Origin: an uncultured Collinsella sp.
Lineage (GTDB): Bacteria; Actinomycetota; Coriobacteriia; Coriobacteriales; Coriobacteriaceae
Direction: 5' to 3'
Assembly: GCA_958427355.1 (NCBI GenBank)
Contig: CAUACA010000011.1
Span: forward strand, 1 to 59,932
Length of the DNA: 59,932 nucleotides
Below are positions 10,086 through 17,767 of the stretch, one piece after another (position 1 is the first letter of the stretch; each line of letters starts with the position of its first letter). Both the position numbers and the translations under genes were made by a program. The notes beneath the pieces were generated by a model. That model had not been told where the DNA came from, made no database searches, and worked only from the letters and a program-made list of their open reading frames with translations.

Positions 10086-10622
10086 ATGGAAGCCAACGGA
10101 ATCGTACTTTCGCCCGACCCTCGTTTGCGTCAGGAGTGTGCCGTCATCGAGGAGATCACCCCGGCGATCGAGGCACTTGCCGAGAAGATGAAGAAGATGA
10201 TGTTCGACAACGGCGGCTGCGGCCTGGCTGCTCCGCAGATCGGCGAGCTCATCCAGCTCGTCACCATCGACTGCGACTACACCGACAAGAACGACTACGA
10301 TCCGTACGTGCTCATCAACCCTGTCATTGTTGAGCAGAGCGACCATCTGGTGCCGTTTAGCGAGGGCTGCCTGTCTATCCCCGGCATTAGCTGCGAGATC
10401 GAGCGTCCCGATCATGTCGTCGTCGAGGCGTACGACCTGGACGCCAACCTGATTCGCTACGAGGCCTCGGGCGACCTGTTCTGCGTGTGCCTGCAGCACG
10501 AGATCGATCACCTGCACGGCAACACTATGTTCGAGCGACTGAAGCCCATGCAGAGGCTCAAGGCCGTCAAGGAGTACCAGGACGCCCTGGCCCGCGGCGC
10601 TCGACCGGGCGAGACGGAGTAA
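10086..10622 (+). CDS. def: Peptide deformylase
   Basis: A 178-aa metalloenzyme removing the formyl group from nascent chains. All three signatures are visible: GCGLAAPQIG (about residue 44), EGCLSIPG with the metal-ligand Cys (about 91), and QHEIDHLHG with two His ligands and the catalytic Glu (about 137). The second ATG (10086) has GAAAGG at a proper distance; the first (10080) abuts it. It lies in the usual translation-initiation neighbourhood with fmt and rsmB, although a terminator and a palindrome separate it from fmt. Confidence 0.96.
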   Translation: MEANGIVLSPDPRLRQECAVIEEITPAIEALAEKMKKMMFDNGGCGLAAPQIGELIQLVTIDCDYTDKNDYDPYVLINPVIVEQSDHLVPFSEGCLSIPGISCEIERPDHVVVEAYDLDANLIRYEASGDLFCVCLQHEIDHLHGNTMFERLKPMQRLKAVKEYQDALARGARPGETE

Positions 10623-10631
10623 GTCGTCCGT

Positions 10632-10735
10632 CCCCGGGGCAGGGCCCGCATATATCATCCCGTGCTCAAACATTCTCGCTTTGCTGCGAAACTGCGCGCG
10701 GGACGATATATGCGGGCCCTGTCCCGGGGACTGCG
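10632..10735. repeat. Large intergenic palindrome after def
   Basis: Two arms of about 33 bp (left begins GTCCCCGGGGCAGGGCCC, with an inner ATATAT stretch) pair with two transitions that still allow G-U pairs, around a loop of about 39 nt. A partial inner stem (TCGC/GCGA) sits in the loop. With the terminator at 10809 it fills most of the 326-nt def-fmt gap. No gene is visible there; the hydrophobic open frame at 10662-10997 runs into fmt and has no ribosome site. Confidence 0.75.
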
Positions 10736-10808
10736 TTGCCACTCTTCGGTTCGCCCGGGTGCCGTTGGGCCAGGGAGGGGCGTCTTCGCTGATAATTGCT
10801 TTGTTGGA

Positions 10809-10836
10809 AGAGCTGCTTTTATTGCGGCTCTTTCTT
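10809..10836 (+). terminator. Intrinsic terminator between def and fmt
   Basis: The stem AGAGCTGC/GCGGCTCT (one U-G pair) with a 7-nt loop is followed by TTCTTT. It would end the priA-def transcript. Confidence 0.65.
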
Positions 10837-10948
10837 TGGTTTTGGGTATATTTGTTCTTGTTGAATTGTTATTGCGGATGGGCTGGTTACTTGGCTTTCC
10901 GCTGTTACTTGTAGCCGTCTCGGCTTTGGTTGAGGGGAGACGTTCTCT

Positions 10949-11869
10949 ATGCGTATTGTGTTTATGGGTACGCCTGATTTTGCTGTGCCTTCGCTGACTT
11001 CGCTTGTTGAGGCTGGGAATGAGATTGTGCTGGTTATTACTCGTCCTGATGCTGTTCGTGGGCGTGGTAAGAAGCTTGAGCCTTCTCCCGTTAAGGCCAA
11101 GGCGCTTGAGCTGGGGTTGCCGGTTGTTGAGGCTAATCGTATGACGCCGGAGGTTGTTGAGGCGCTCCAGGCTGCGCAGGCTGATATTTTCTGTGTGGCT
11201 GCCTATGGCTGCATTTTGCCTGATGAGGTGTTGCATATGGCGCCGCTCGGCATTGTGAATGTTCATGCTTCGCTGCTGCCGCGTTGGCGTGGCGCTGCTC
11301 CCATTCAGCGTGCCATTCTTGCTGGTGACGATGTTGCCGGCGTTTCCATTATGCGTATTGGACATGGCGTGGATACCGGCGCTTATTGCGCGCAGGCCTC
11401 GACCTCGGTTGCCGGTAAGCATGCCGAGGCACTGACGATGGAGCTTGGCCAGCTGGGTGGTAAGCTGCTGGCCGATACGCTTCCCGCGCTTGCCGATGGG
11501 TCGGCTGTTTGGACTGAGCAGGATGAGTCCCTTGTCACGCATGCTGCCAAGATTTCCAAGCAGGAGATGCGTTTGGATCCGCAGATGACGGCGCTCGATT
11601 GCGTGCGTCACGTGTTGGCTTCGTCCGATACCGCTCCCGCCCGTTGTGTGATTGCCGGCAAGACCGTGCGTGTGCTCGATGCAGCGCCTGCCGACATGTC
11701 GCTCGGCGAGGGCGCTGTTGTCGTCAAGGGCAAGCGTGTCTACTTGGGGCTTTCCGATAGTGCGGTTGAGCTACTCCAGGTTAAACCCGATGGCAAGCGT
11801 GCCATGGCTGCTTCTGCCTGGGCTGCCGGCCTGCAAGGTGCCGATCTGACGTGGGGTGTTTTGTCATGA
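10949..11869 (+). CDS. fmt: Methionyl-tRNA formyltransferase
   Basis: A 306-aa enzyme that formylates initiator Met-tRNA using 10-formyl-tetrahydrofolate. The N-terminal Rossmann start is MRIVFMGTPDFAVPSL, and the catalytic/folate motif HASLLPRWRGAAPIQRA (about residues 100-116) is intact with its Asn-His-Asp surroundings (NVHASLL, VDTGAY). A C-terminal OB-like domain follows. GGGGAG precedes the ATG. The stop overlaps the rsmB start (ATGA). Codons end in T much more often than in priA, def or gltX, giving this gene a lower GC3 than its neighbours. Confidence 0.96.
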   Translation: MRIVFMGTPDFAVPSLTSLVEAGNEIVLVITRPDAVRGRGKKLEPSPVKAKALELGLPVVEANRMTPEVVEALQAAQADIFCVAAYGCILPDEVLHMAPLGIVNVHASLLPRWRGAAPIQRAILAGDDVAGVSIMRIGHGVDTGAYCAQASTSVAGKHAEALTMELGQLGGKLLADTLPALADGSAVWTEQDESLVTHAAKISKQEMRLDPQMTALDCVRHVLASSDTAPARCVIAGKTVRVLDAAPADMSLGEGAVVVKGKRVYLGLSDSAVELLQVKPDGKRAMAASAWAAGLQGADLTWGVLS

Positions 11870-13266
11870 GCAAGTTGTCTCCCGCTCGTAAGCTTGCGCT
11901 TGATGTGTTGATGGAGGCCGAACGCCGCGGCATGTATGCGCGCGACGTGTTGTCTTCTCGTGCTTCTGCCAAGGCCATTGACCAGCGCGATTTCGCGTTT
12001 GCCGCTCGCTTGGCGCTCGGTGTTGCCGCGACGCAGGGCATTTTGGACGAGCTGCTCGATCAGTTCCTCGATAAGCCCAAAAAGGTCGCGCCGCGTGTTC
12101 GTATGGCGCTTCGCATCTCGGCCTTTGAGATGCTCTACCTGCATACCCCGGGTCGCGTTGCCGTGAGTCAGGGCGTTGAGCTGGTTCGCAGCGGCGCTAA
12201 ATCGGCTGCCGGTTTGGCGAACGCCGTGCTGCATAAGGTTGCGGACAACGTTGAGGACTTTGCCACGGCATCGGACGTGGATGAGTCCGAGCGTCGTTTG
12301 GTTCGCCTATCTCGCTTGATGGGTCTTCCTCGTTGGCTTTGCGCTCGTATTATGGCTTCGTTCGACACGCCCGAGGGCGCGCTCAACTTTGCCGGCAATC
12401 TGGCGCCCGCGCCGCTCGCTCTGCACGAGAATGCGTTTGCGACCAAGGCCGACCCGTATATCTCGCAGCTCGTTGCGCCTGTCTTCCCGGGCTGTCATGC
12501 TCCGGTCGATGCACAGGCCACGGTTGCGTCGGGTGTGTTTGAGCGTGCTGCCGCGGTTGCCTCGGACCTCAACGCTCAGCTTATCGCTACTGCCGCGACA
12601 CGTCCCGGGCGCTGCCTAGAGATTGGCGCCGGTCGTGGCACCAAGACCTATGTGATGATGTGCCAGGCAAAGCGTGCCGGCTACGACCGCCAGCATACTG
12701 CACTCGATTTGCACGACCGCAAGTGCGACCAGAATCTCGCGCGCCTGCATAAGGCGGGTATTACGGGTGTTCGTACGGTGTCGGGCGATGCCTGCGAGCT
12801 CAATGAGGTGCTCACGTCCTTTGACGCGATGCTTGGCGAGCCCGCCCTGTTCGACACGGTGTTTATCGATGCCCCGTGCTCGGGCACCGGCACCATGCGC
12901 CGTCATCCCGAGATTCCGTGGCGTCTGACCGAGAAGGACGTTACGACTGAGCTGCCCAAGCTGCAGCTGATGATGCTCAAGGAAGCTGCCGCGCGCGTTG
13001 CCGAGGATGGCGAGCTCATCTATGCGACGTGCTCGGTCTTCGACGAGGAGAACGCGCAGATCGTGGATGCGTTTTTGGCTTCGCCCGAGGGTGCCGGCTT
13101 TACCGTGGCGCCCCTCTCCGAAGCCCAAATTCTGCAGCTACCCGAGTTTGAACAAGCCAAGAAGCTCGTTTCCGTACGCCAAAACGACCGTGGACTTTTC
13201 CAAAGCGTCCCCGTAAACGCCGACTCCTACGACGGCCACTTCTGTGCAAGACTGGTCCACAGGTAA
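11866..13266 (+). CDS. rsmB: 16S rRNA (cytosine-967 C5) methyltransferase
   Basis: A 466-aa SAM-dependent RNA methyltransferase. Residues 1-130 resemble the NusB RNA-binding fold (DVLMEAERRGMYARDVL...RDFAFAARLALGV). The Rossmann motif I is CLEIGAGRGTKTY (about 248). Motif IV DAPCSGTGTMRRHPE (about 334) and motif VI ATCSVFDEEN (about 386) supply the two catalytic cysteines of the RsmB/NOL1 class. The start at 11866 overlaps the fmt stop, showing translational coupling. A short palindrome begins seven bases after its stop. Confidence 0.94.
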   Translation: MSKLSPARKLALDVLMEAERRGMYARDVLSSRASAKAIDQRDFAFAARLALGVAATQGILDELLDQFLDKPKKVAPRVRMALRISAFEMLYLHTPGRVAVSQGVELVRSGAKSAAGLANAVLHKVADNVEDFATASDVDESERRLVRLSRLMGLPRWLCARIMASFDTPEGALNFAGNLAPAPLALHENAFATKADPYISQLVAPVFPGCHAPVDAQATVASGVFERAAAVASDLNAQLIATAATRPGRCLEIGAGRGTKTYVMMCQAKRAGYDRQHTALDLHDRKCDQNLARLHKAGITGVRTVSGDACELNEVLTSFDAMLGEPALFDTVFIDAPCSGTGTMRRHPEIPWRLTEKDVTTELPKLQLMMLKEAAARVAEDGELIYATCSVFDEENAQIVDAFLASPEGAGFTVAPLSEAQILQLPEFEQAKKLVSVRQNDRGLFQSVPVNADSYDGHFCARLVHR

Positions 13267-13272
13267 CTACTA

Positions 13273-13339
13273 AGTTGCGGTGAAATAGGGATTGAATAGC
13301 GGCTTCTACCCACCAAACAGTCCCTATTTCACCGCAACT
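13273..13339. repeat. Intergenic hairpin d1 (AGTTGCGGTGAAATAG family)
   Basis: A perfect 19-bp inverted repeat starting AGTTGCGGTGAAATAGGGA, with a 29-nt loop. It shares its outer 16 bp with hairpin d2 at 13615, but the inner base pairs differ and are matched on both arms. There is no T-tract. Confidence 0.85.
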
Positions 13340-13415
13340 CAGGATGTCCTGCGAGTGGAGATCGCAATAGCGTTAAAGAGTGGGAAAAATAGCCCCGTTT
13401 CATACTTGCTGTTAT

Positions 13416-13569
13416 CAAAAGTAGGGCGGATTACGGGGCTAGATTGGTGATGCCCGACCACAGCAAAAATAGCCTAAATAAAACCGCAGGTAGATGGCTT
13501 GTTGAAATTTGCAAATTACCGGAATGGATAAAGGTTGTCAATTCAGCCCCGTAATCCAGTAGAGTTTTG
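13416..13569. repeat. 154-nt palindromic element, copy E1
   Basis: The left arm is CAAAAG, six variable bases, then GGATTACGGGGCT (13428-13440). The right arm is the exact complement AGCCCCGTAATCC (13545-13557), six variable bases, then GTTTTG. The 16-nt core TAAAACCGCAGGTAGA lies at 13479-13494, 63 nt from the left end. A possible inner stem pairs GACCAC with GTTGTC (one mismatch). Copy E2 at 17535 has the same length and spacing with a different 13-nt arm. The element could be a structured RNA or a small mobile element; no reading frame is convincing. Confidence 0.8.
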
Positions 13570-13614
13570 AAATGTTACAAACTTAGCATCAGCCCGAAAT
13601 CCGATCTAAAGAAA

Positions 13615-13681
13615 AGTTGCGGTGAAATAGTTCCCGTTTGGCCGTTGGATGGGCTGATTCAGGAACTATTTCACCGCAACT
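13615..13681. repeat. Intergenic hairpin d2 (AGTTGCGGTGAAATAG family)
   Basis: A perfect 20-bp inverted repeat starting AGTTGCGGTGAAATAGTTCC, with a 27-nt loop. Its outer part is identical to d1; its inner four pairs (TTCC/GGAA) replace GGGA/TCCC there. d1 and d2 flank element E1, so the 450-nt gap between rsmB and fmdB is almost entirely palindromic repeats and holds no gene. Confidence 0.85.
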
Positions 13682-13716
13682 CATAAGGAAACCTGGGTAG
13701 CGGGGCTGCTTGGTTT

Positions 13717-13953
13717 CTAGTGGCTATGCGGGCAGTTGGCGCAGCAGCCGCTGGTGGCGTTGGTGCTGGAGCCGCCGCTTCGCTGGTCGGTGTTGTAGAA
13801 ACCGCTGCCTTCGAACTTAATGCCGCTGGCCGAGAACGTCTTGGATGCCGGGGCGCCGCAGCTGGGGCATACGACCTCGGGCGTCTCGGACATGGGGTGC
13901 TCAACCTCAAACACGTTGCCGCAGCTCGTGCACTTGTAATCGTAGCGCGCCAT
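13717..13953 (-). CDS. FmdB-family zinc ribbon protein
   Basis: A 78-aa small protein with the FmdB pattern: MARYDYKCTSCG at the N-terminus, then CPSCG, giving two CxxC pairs (Cys 8, 11, 29, 32) that form a zinc ribbon. The tail is Gly/Ser-rich and ends in GCCANCPHSH, a possible second metal site. AAGGAAG precedes the ATG. These proteins were first described as regulators of formamide/acetamide genes, but their molecular role is unclear. Confidence 0.9.
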   Translation of the reverse strand: MARYDYKCTSCGNVFEVEHPMSETPEVVCPSCGAPASKTFSASGIKFEGSGFYNTDQRSGGSSTNATSGCCANCPHSH

Positions 13954-13975
13954 AATACTTCCTTTTCAGCACAAA

Positions 13976-13997
13976 GCGGGCAGATCGCTCTGCCCGC
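13976..13997 (-). terminator. Hairpin downstream of the amylase-glucanotransferase gene
   Basis: A perfect 8-bp stem GCGGGCAG/CTGCCCGC with a 6-nt loop lies between two minus-strand genes. Only three T follow on the minus strand, so termination would be weak. Confidence 0.5.
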
Positions 13998-14041
13998 AAA
14001 AATTCAAACAGCTGTAACTGTACCCTATATCGGGGGTTTTA

Positions 14042-17000
14042 TCACGCTTCGCCCCAGAATCTATGAGTGTTGCGCAGGAGCTTCGCAGTTTTCTCCTCGG
14101 CTGCCGCAACGTCGGCCTCGTCAGCCTGCCATGTCCAGTTGCCCGTGGCCACGCCCGGTACGTTCATTCGTGCATCGTCGCCAAGCCCCAGCACGTCCTG
14201 CAACGGCATCATCACGAGCGGAGCATCGCTTGCCAGGGCATTGCCCATGAGCTCGCCTGCCAATGCAATGCCGCTCGGCTCGTCGCCGCCCGTAAAGGAG
14301 TGCGTGCACCAGCCGGCAAGCGTCGAGGTGTCGTGCGTCGAGGTGTACAGGATCTTGCCCGGTGTGGGATGAATTCCGCAGCGAACGTCGTAGTCGCTAA
14401 ACTCCAGCACGTCCATGCCGGGGAAACCGCAGGTCGAAGCCATGGCGCGAACGCCAGGCGTCAGATAGCCCAGATCCTCGGCAATAAAGTTGAGCGGACC
14501 CAACTCGTCGTAGGCGGTCTGGAACAGGTCCTTGCCCGGGCCTGCGAGCCAGCGGCCGTCGGCACAGGCCTTGCCGGCGGGGATGCTAAAGTAGCTGTGG
14601 AAGCCCAGAAAGTGGTCCAGGCGCACGCGGTCGTAGAGTGCGAACGCGCGGCGCAGACGGTCGAGCCACCAGCGATAGCCGTTCTCCTTCATGTGATCCC
14701 AGCGGAATGTGGGGTTGCCCCACGCCTGGCCCTCGGGCGCAAAGTTGTCGGGCGGCGCGCCCGAAATCTCAATCGCCTTACCGGTGTCGGACAGCCAGAA
14801 GTTATCGGGCTCGCTCCACGCGTCGGCCGAATCGTCCGAGACATACATCGGGATATCGCCGATGACCTCGATGCCCTTCTTGTGTGCATAGTTCATAAGC
14901 TCGCACCAGGCCAGGTCAAAGCGATACTGCATGTACGCCTGCAGCTCGGCTTCGTCATGGAAGCGCTTGTCATCGATCAGGTACTCGTTGTAGCGCGCGA
15001 CATCCGCCGGCCAATCGTGGCGCGACAGTCCCTCAAAGTGCTTCTTTACCGCCATGTAGACGCAGTACTTCTCGAGCCAGTCGGCGTTGCGATGTTTAAA
15101 CGCCGTGTACAGCGGGTCGGCATCCTCTCCGCCGCGGGCCTTCCAGGTGACGAAGTCGGCAGCCAGCTCCTCGTGGCTCTCGGGCAGCAGGTCGATATTG
15201 CCTGCAAAGGCCGAGGGGCCGGCGTAGGGGGAGCGGAAGAAGTCCGTCGGGTTGACGGGCAGGACCTGCCAGTAGCGCATGCCCATGGCGGCCAGGTGGT
15301 CGATAAAACGACGCGTGGGCGCACCGATTGTGCCGGGCTTGCCGTCATCGGTCGGCACCGAGGTAATGTGGCACACGACGCCTGCGCCATGGTCGAGCGG
15401 CTCCTGCAGGCGCTTCTCGGCATGGTGATAGATGATCGAAGAGCCCAACGGGTACAGGTCGAGCGTAACCGTGCGGTTGTGGATCTCGCATTCGTGGCCG
15501 CTGATCACGTCGCTTGCACATTCACCGAGCGCTGGAATCGTCACGCAGTGCGAATTGCGCAGACTGCGGTTGATGATAACCGTTGCGGCTTCACCATCTT
15601 TGCCCGTGCGGGTGTAGGCGAGTACCTCGTCGTTGAGCGCGAAGGCCTTGATTTCGCCGTCAACCATAAACGGTAGAGCACGGCGCACGGCCGAGGCGTT
15701 TTTAAGGATGGCGAGTGTATCGAAGTCGTGCAATTGGTCCTTGGTCGGCAGGGTGCGGCGGTTGCCCGGATCGGTGAGGCCCTCCAGGCCGTACTCATCG
15801 CCATAATAGATCGAGGGCACGCCCGGGAAGGTCATCTGCATGAGCGTCGCCAGCCAAAAGCGGCTCTTGGCCAGGCCCATGGAGTTCTCGTCCAGGCGCC
15901 ACTTGCTGCGCTCGCTCTCGGGCAGCTGCGACTCGTCGGGACCACCGCCGAGCACCGAGATAATGCGCGGACGATCGTGGCTCGAAAGCAGATTGAGCGC
16001 GCAGGACAATGCCTCACGCGGGTAGTTCTCGCGGAGGGTCTCGATGTCCTCGGCAGCCTGATAGGCGTTCTTGTAGCCCATCAAAAAGCCGATGACCATG
16101 TCGCGGAAGGGGTAATCCATAGCAGAGTCAAGCTCGGAGCCCTGCAGATAGCGGCGCAGATGGCCATAGCTGATCTTGTTGGTGGCGTCTTCCCAAACTT
16201 CGCCGAGCAGCAGCGCGTCGGGCTTCTCGGCGAGCACGGCCTTTTTAATCTCAGCCAGGAAGTCATCGGAAAGTTCATCTGCCACATCGAGTCGCCAGCC
16301 GTGGGCACCGGCGCGCAGCCATTTGCGAATCACGCCGTCCTTGCCCAGCAGCTTTTCACGGACAAGCTCGGAGTTTTCGTTGATGGCTGGCATATTGCCC
16401 ACGCCCCACCAGCAGTCATACGAACCGTCCTCATGGAAGTAAAACGCATCGCGCCACGGCGAGTCCTTGCTCTGCCATGCGCCCACGCCGGGGTAGTTGC
16501 CGTAGCGGTTGAAGTAGATCGAGTCGTCGCCCGTATGGTTGAAGACGCCATCCAGGATGATGGAAATGCCGAGCTTCTCGGCCGCCTCGCACAGCTCCGT
16601 AAAGTCCTGCTCGGTGCCCAGAATCGGGTCGATCTTGGTGTAATCGGCCGTGTCGTAGCGGTGGTTGCTCGCGGCCTCAAAGATCGGGTTGAGGTAGATG
16701 GCCGTAAAGCCTAGCTCGGCAATGCGGGGCAGGTCATTTTGGATACCCTTGAGCGAGCCGCCGTAAAAATCCCAGGTCTTGATGGAGCCGTCTTCGGCAC
16801 GCTCGTACTCGGGCGGTTCGTTCCAGTCCTCGACCATGCGGCGCTGGATTCCGTTGCGCGGTTTTTCGACCTCGGCCAGCGTGCGCTCGCGCCAGTTTTC
16901 GTCGCGGGCATAGCGATCGGGGAAGATCTGGTAGACCATGCCGCGCTCGTACCACTCGGGACGCACTTCGCGGTGCTTGTAAACGGTAATCTGGAACGAC

Positions 17001-17338
17001 GGGACCTCGGCGTAGTCGTAGGTCACACCCTCGCCACCGGTGCGACCCTGCGGTGCACCCAGGCGGACCTCGGGCTGGCCCTCGATGTTGCAGATAAAGC
17101 TGTACCAGATAAGACAGGGCTCAGTGCACTCAAGCTCTACGGTAAATATGCCGTCGCCCTCGTGCGTCATGGGATACAGAGACTCACCGATTTCATCGAC
17201 CCAGGTACGCAGCGTAAGCGTTGCCTGGTTGGGGTCGGCATCCTCCAAAATCACCGATAGCGAAACGGAAATTCCAGTGGTCACAGCGCCAAACGGAGTA
17301 CGAAACTGCGGCAGACGGCTGTTGTGAATCAATCTCAT
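14042..17338 (-). CDS. Fusion of GH13 alpha-amylase/neopullulanase and GH77 4-alpha-glucanotransferase
   Basis: A 1098-aa two-enzyme chain for maltodextrin and glycogen breakdown. Residues 1-115 look like a starch-binding beta domain. Residues 120-620 are a GH13 barrel with the catalytic Asp in GWRLDVADEL (about 349), Glu in LLGEVWED (about 378) and the HD of LLSSHDRPR (about 451). After a short linker, residues 640-1098 are MalQ-like: nucleophile in VRLDHFLGF (about 911), acid/base in IAEDLGYLT (about 953) and STHDTSTL (about 1001). All catalytic residues are present in both halves. No signal peptide is seen, so it acts inside the cell. It lies downstream of the glg genes but is separated from glgA by the glgA terminator and its own promoter region. 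Confidence 0.92.
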   Translation of the reverse strand: MRLIHNSRLPQFRTPFGAVTTGISVSLSVILEDADPNQATLTLRTWVDEIGESLYPMTHEGDGIFTVELECTEPCLIWYSFICNIEGQPEVRLGAPQGRTGGEGVTYDYAEVPSFQITVYKHREVRPEWYERGMVYQIFPDRYARDENWRERTLAEVEKPRNGIQRRMVEDWNEPPEYERAEDGSIKTWDFYGGSLKGIQNDLPRIAELGFTAIYLNPIFEAASNHRYDTADYTKIDPILGTEQDFTELCEAAEKLGISIILDGVFNHTGDDSIYFNRYGNYPGVGAWQSKDSPWRDAFYFHEDGSYDCWWGVGNMPAINENSELVREKLLGKDGVIRKWLRAGAHGWRLDVADELSDDFLAEIKKAVLAEKPDALLLGEVWEDATNKISYGHLRRYLQGSELDSAMDYPFRDMVIGFLMGYKNAYQAAEDIETLRENYPREALSCALNLLSSHDRPRIISVLGGGPDESQLPESERSKWRLDENSMGLAKSRFWLATLMQMTFPGVPSIYYGDEYGLEGLTDPGNRRTLPTKDQLHDFDTLAILKNASAVRRALPFMVDGEIKAFALNDEVLAYTRTGKDGEAATVIINRSLRNSHCVTIPALGECASDVISGHECEIHNRTVTLDLYPLGSSIIYHHAEKRLQEPLDHGAGVVCHITSVPTDDGKPGTIGAPTRRFIDHLAAMGMRYWQVLPVNPTDFFRSPYAGPSAFAGNIDLLPESHEELAADFVTWKARGGEDADPLYTAFKHRNADWLEKYCVYMAVKKHFEGLSRHDWPADVARYNEYLIDDKRFHDEAELQAYMQYRFDLAWCELMNYAHKKGIEVIGDIPMYVSDDSADAWSEPDNFWLSDTGKAIEISGAPPDNFAPEGQAWGNPTFRWDHMKENGYRWWLDRLRRAFALYDRVRLDHFLGFHSYFSIPAGKACADGRWLAGPGKDLFQTAYDELGPLNFIAEDLGYLTPGVRAMASTCGFPGMDVLEFSDYDVRCGIHPTPGKILYTSTHDTSTLAGWCTHSFTGGDEPSGIALAGELMGNALASDAPLVMMPLQDVLGLGDDARMNVPGVATGNWTWQADEADVAAAEEKTAKLLRNTHRFWGEA

Positions 17339-17399
17339 AATACGGTCCAGTTCAATAGAATCACGGCCTGCGGGCCATGGGCTTTACGCACAGGATATA

Positions 17400-17405
17400 A
17401 GTATA
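17400..17405 (-). promoter_or_regulatory. -10 element for the amylase-glucanotransferase gene
   Basis: The minus strand reads TATACT 62 nt before the start codon, with TTATAC 17 nt upstream as a poor -35. Putative operators lie just upstream of it. Confidence 0.4.
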
Positions 17406-17437
17406 TCTGTTGTACACAGGCTGTATAAACAACATCC

Positions 17438-17480
17438 GTTTACCATCGGCGAACGGTTGTCCTAGAAAATCGTTTTACCA
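17438..17480 (-). promoter_or_regulatory. TGGTAAAC/TGGTAAAACGATTTT operator-like sites
   Basis: Reading the minus strand, TGGTAAAACGATTTT occupies 17466-17480 and TGGTAAAC occupies 17438-17445. Nearly the same words (TGGTAAAACGTTTTT, TGGTAAAACT, TGGTAAAC) recur at 27531-27618. The AAAACG(T/A)TTT centre resembles LacI/MalR-family operators. The sites lie upstream of the -10, so activation or looping is as likely as simple repression. Confidence 0.5.
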
Positions 17481-17534
17481 TCCAAATTATCGCGATATTC
17501 GAAAAAGCCTATACCGATACTATTTGTAGCCAAA

Positions 17535-17688
17535 CAAAAGTACATCGGTTTACTACGACGAATTGAATGATCTCAACCACGGTCAATTTGGTGATATTAA
17601 AACCGCAGGTAGAAGCGTTGCCAATTTCATAGAATACTCTCCGTGGTCGGCCAGAGCTATTTTGTCGTAGTAAACCGGCCCTCTTTTT
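17535..17688. repeat. 154-nt palindromic element, copy E2
   Basis: Same architecture as E1. The left arm is CAAAAG, six bases, then GGTTTACTACGAC (17547-17559). The right arm is GTCGTAGTAAACC (17664-17676), six bases, then CTTTTT. The core TAAAACCGCAGGTAGA at 17598-17613 is identical to E1 and sits at the same 63-nt offset. An inner stem ACCACGG/CCGTGGT (17576-17582 and 17641-17647) is stronger than in E1. It lies in the glgA to amylase gap, upstream of the operators. Confidence 0.8.
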
Positions 17689-17700
17689 AATACAGAAGTT

Positions 17701-17745
17701 CAACGCAAAAGAGGGCGCCTAGTTGGGGCGCCCTCTTTTGCGTTG
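17701..17745 (-). terminator. Strong terminator of the glg operon
   Basis: A perfect 19-bp stem (left arm begins CAACGCAAAAGAGGGCGCC) with a 7-nt loop lies 23 nt past the glgA stop on the minus strand. A-rich and T-rich flanks make it a likely bidirectional terminator, and it isolates the amylase fusion gene from glgA. Confidence 0.85.
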
Positions 17746-17767
17746 GATTAAGTTTAAATCGTCCAGA

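Noticed and set aside
10662..10997. Short hydrophobic frame overlapping the fmt start
   Set aside because: It begins inside the palindrome, crosses the terminator stem, lacks a ribosome site and overlaps a well-supported gene.
13416..13569. E1 as a simple Rho-independent terminator of rsmB
   Set aside because: The arms are 104 nt apart with a conserved core between them, and no T-tract follows.
13273..13681. Repeated AGTTGCGGTGAAATAG units, considered as a CRISPR array
   Set aside because: Only inverted pairs occur, with unequal contents, and no cas genes are in the window.
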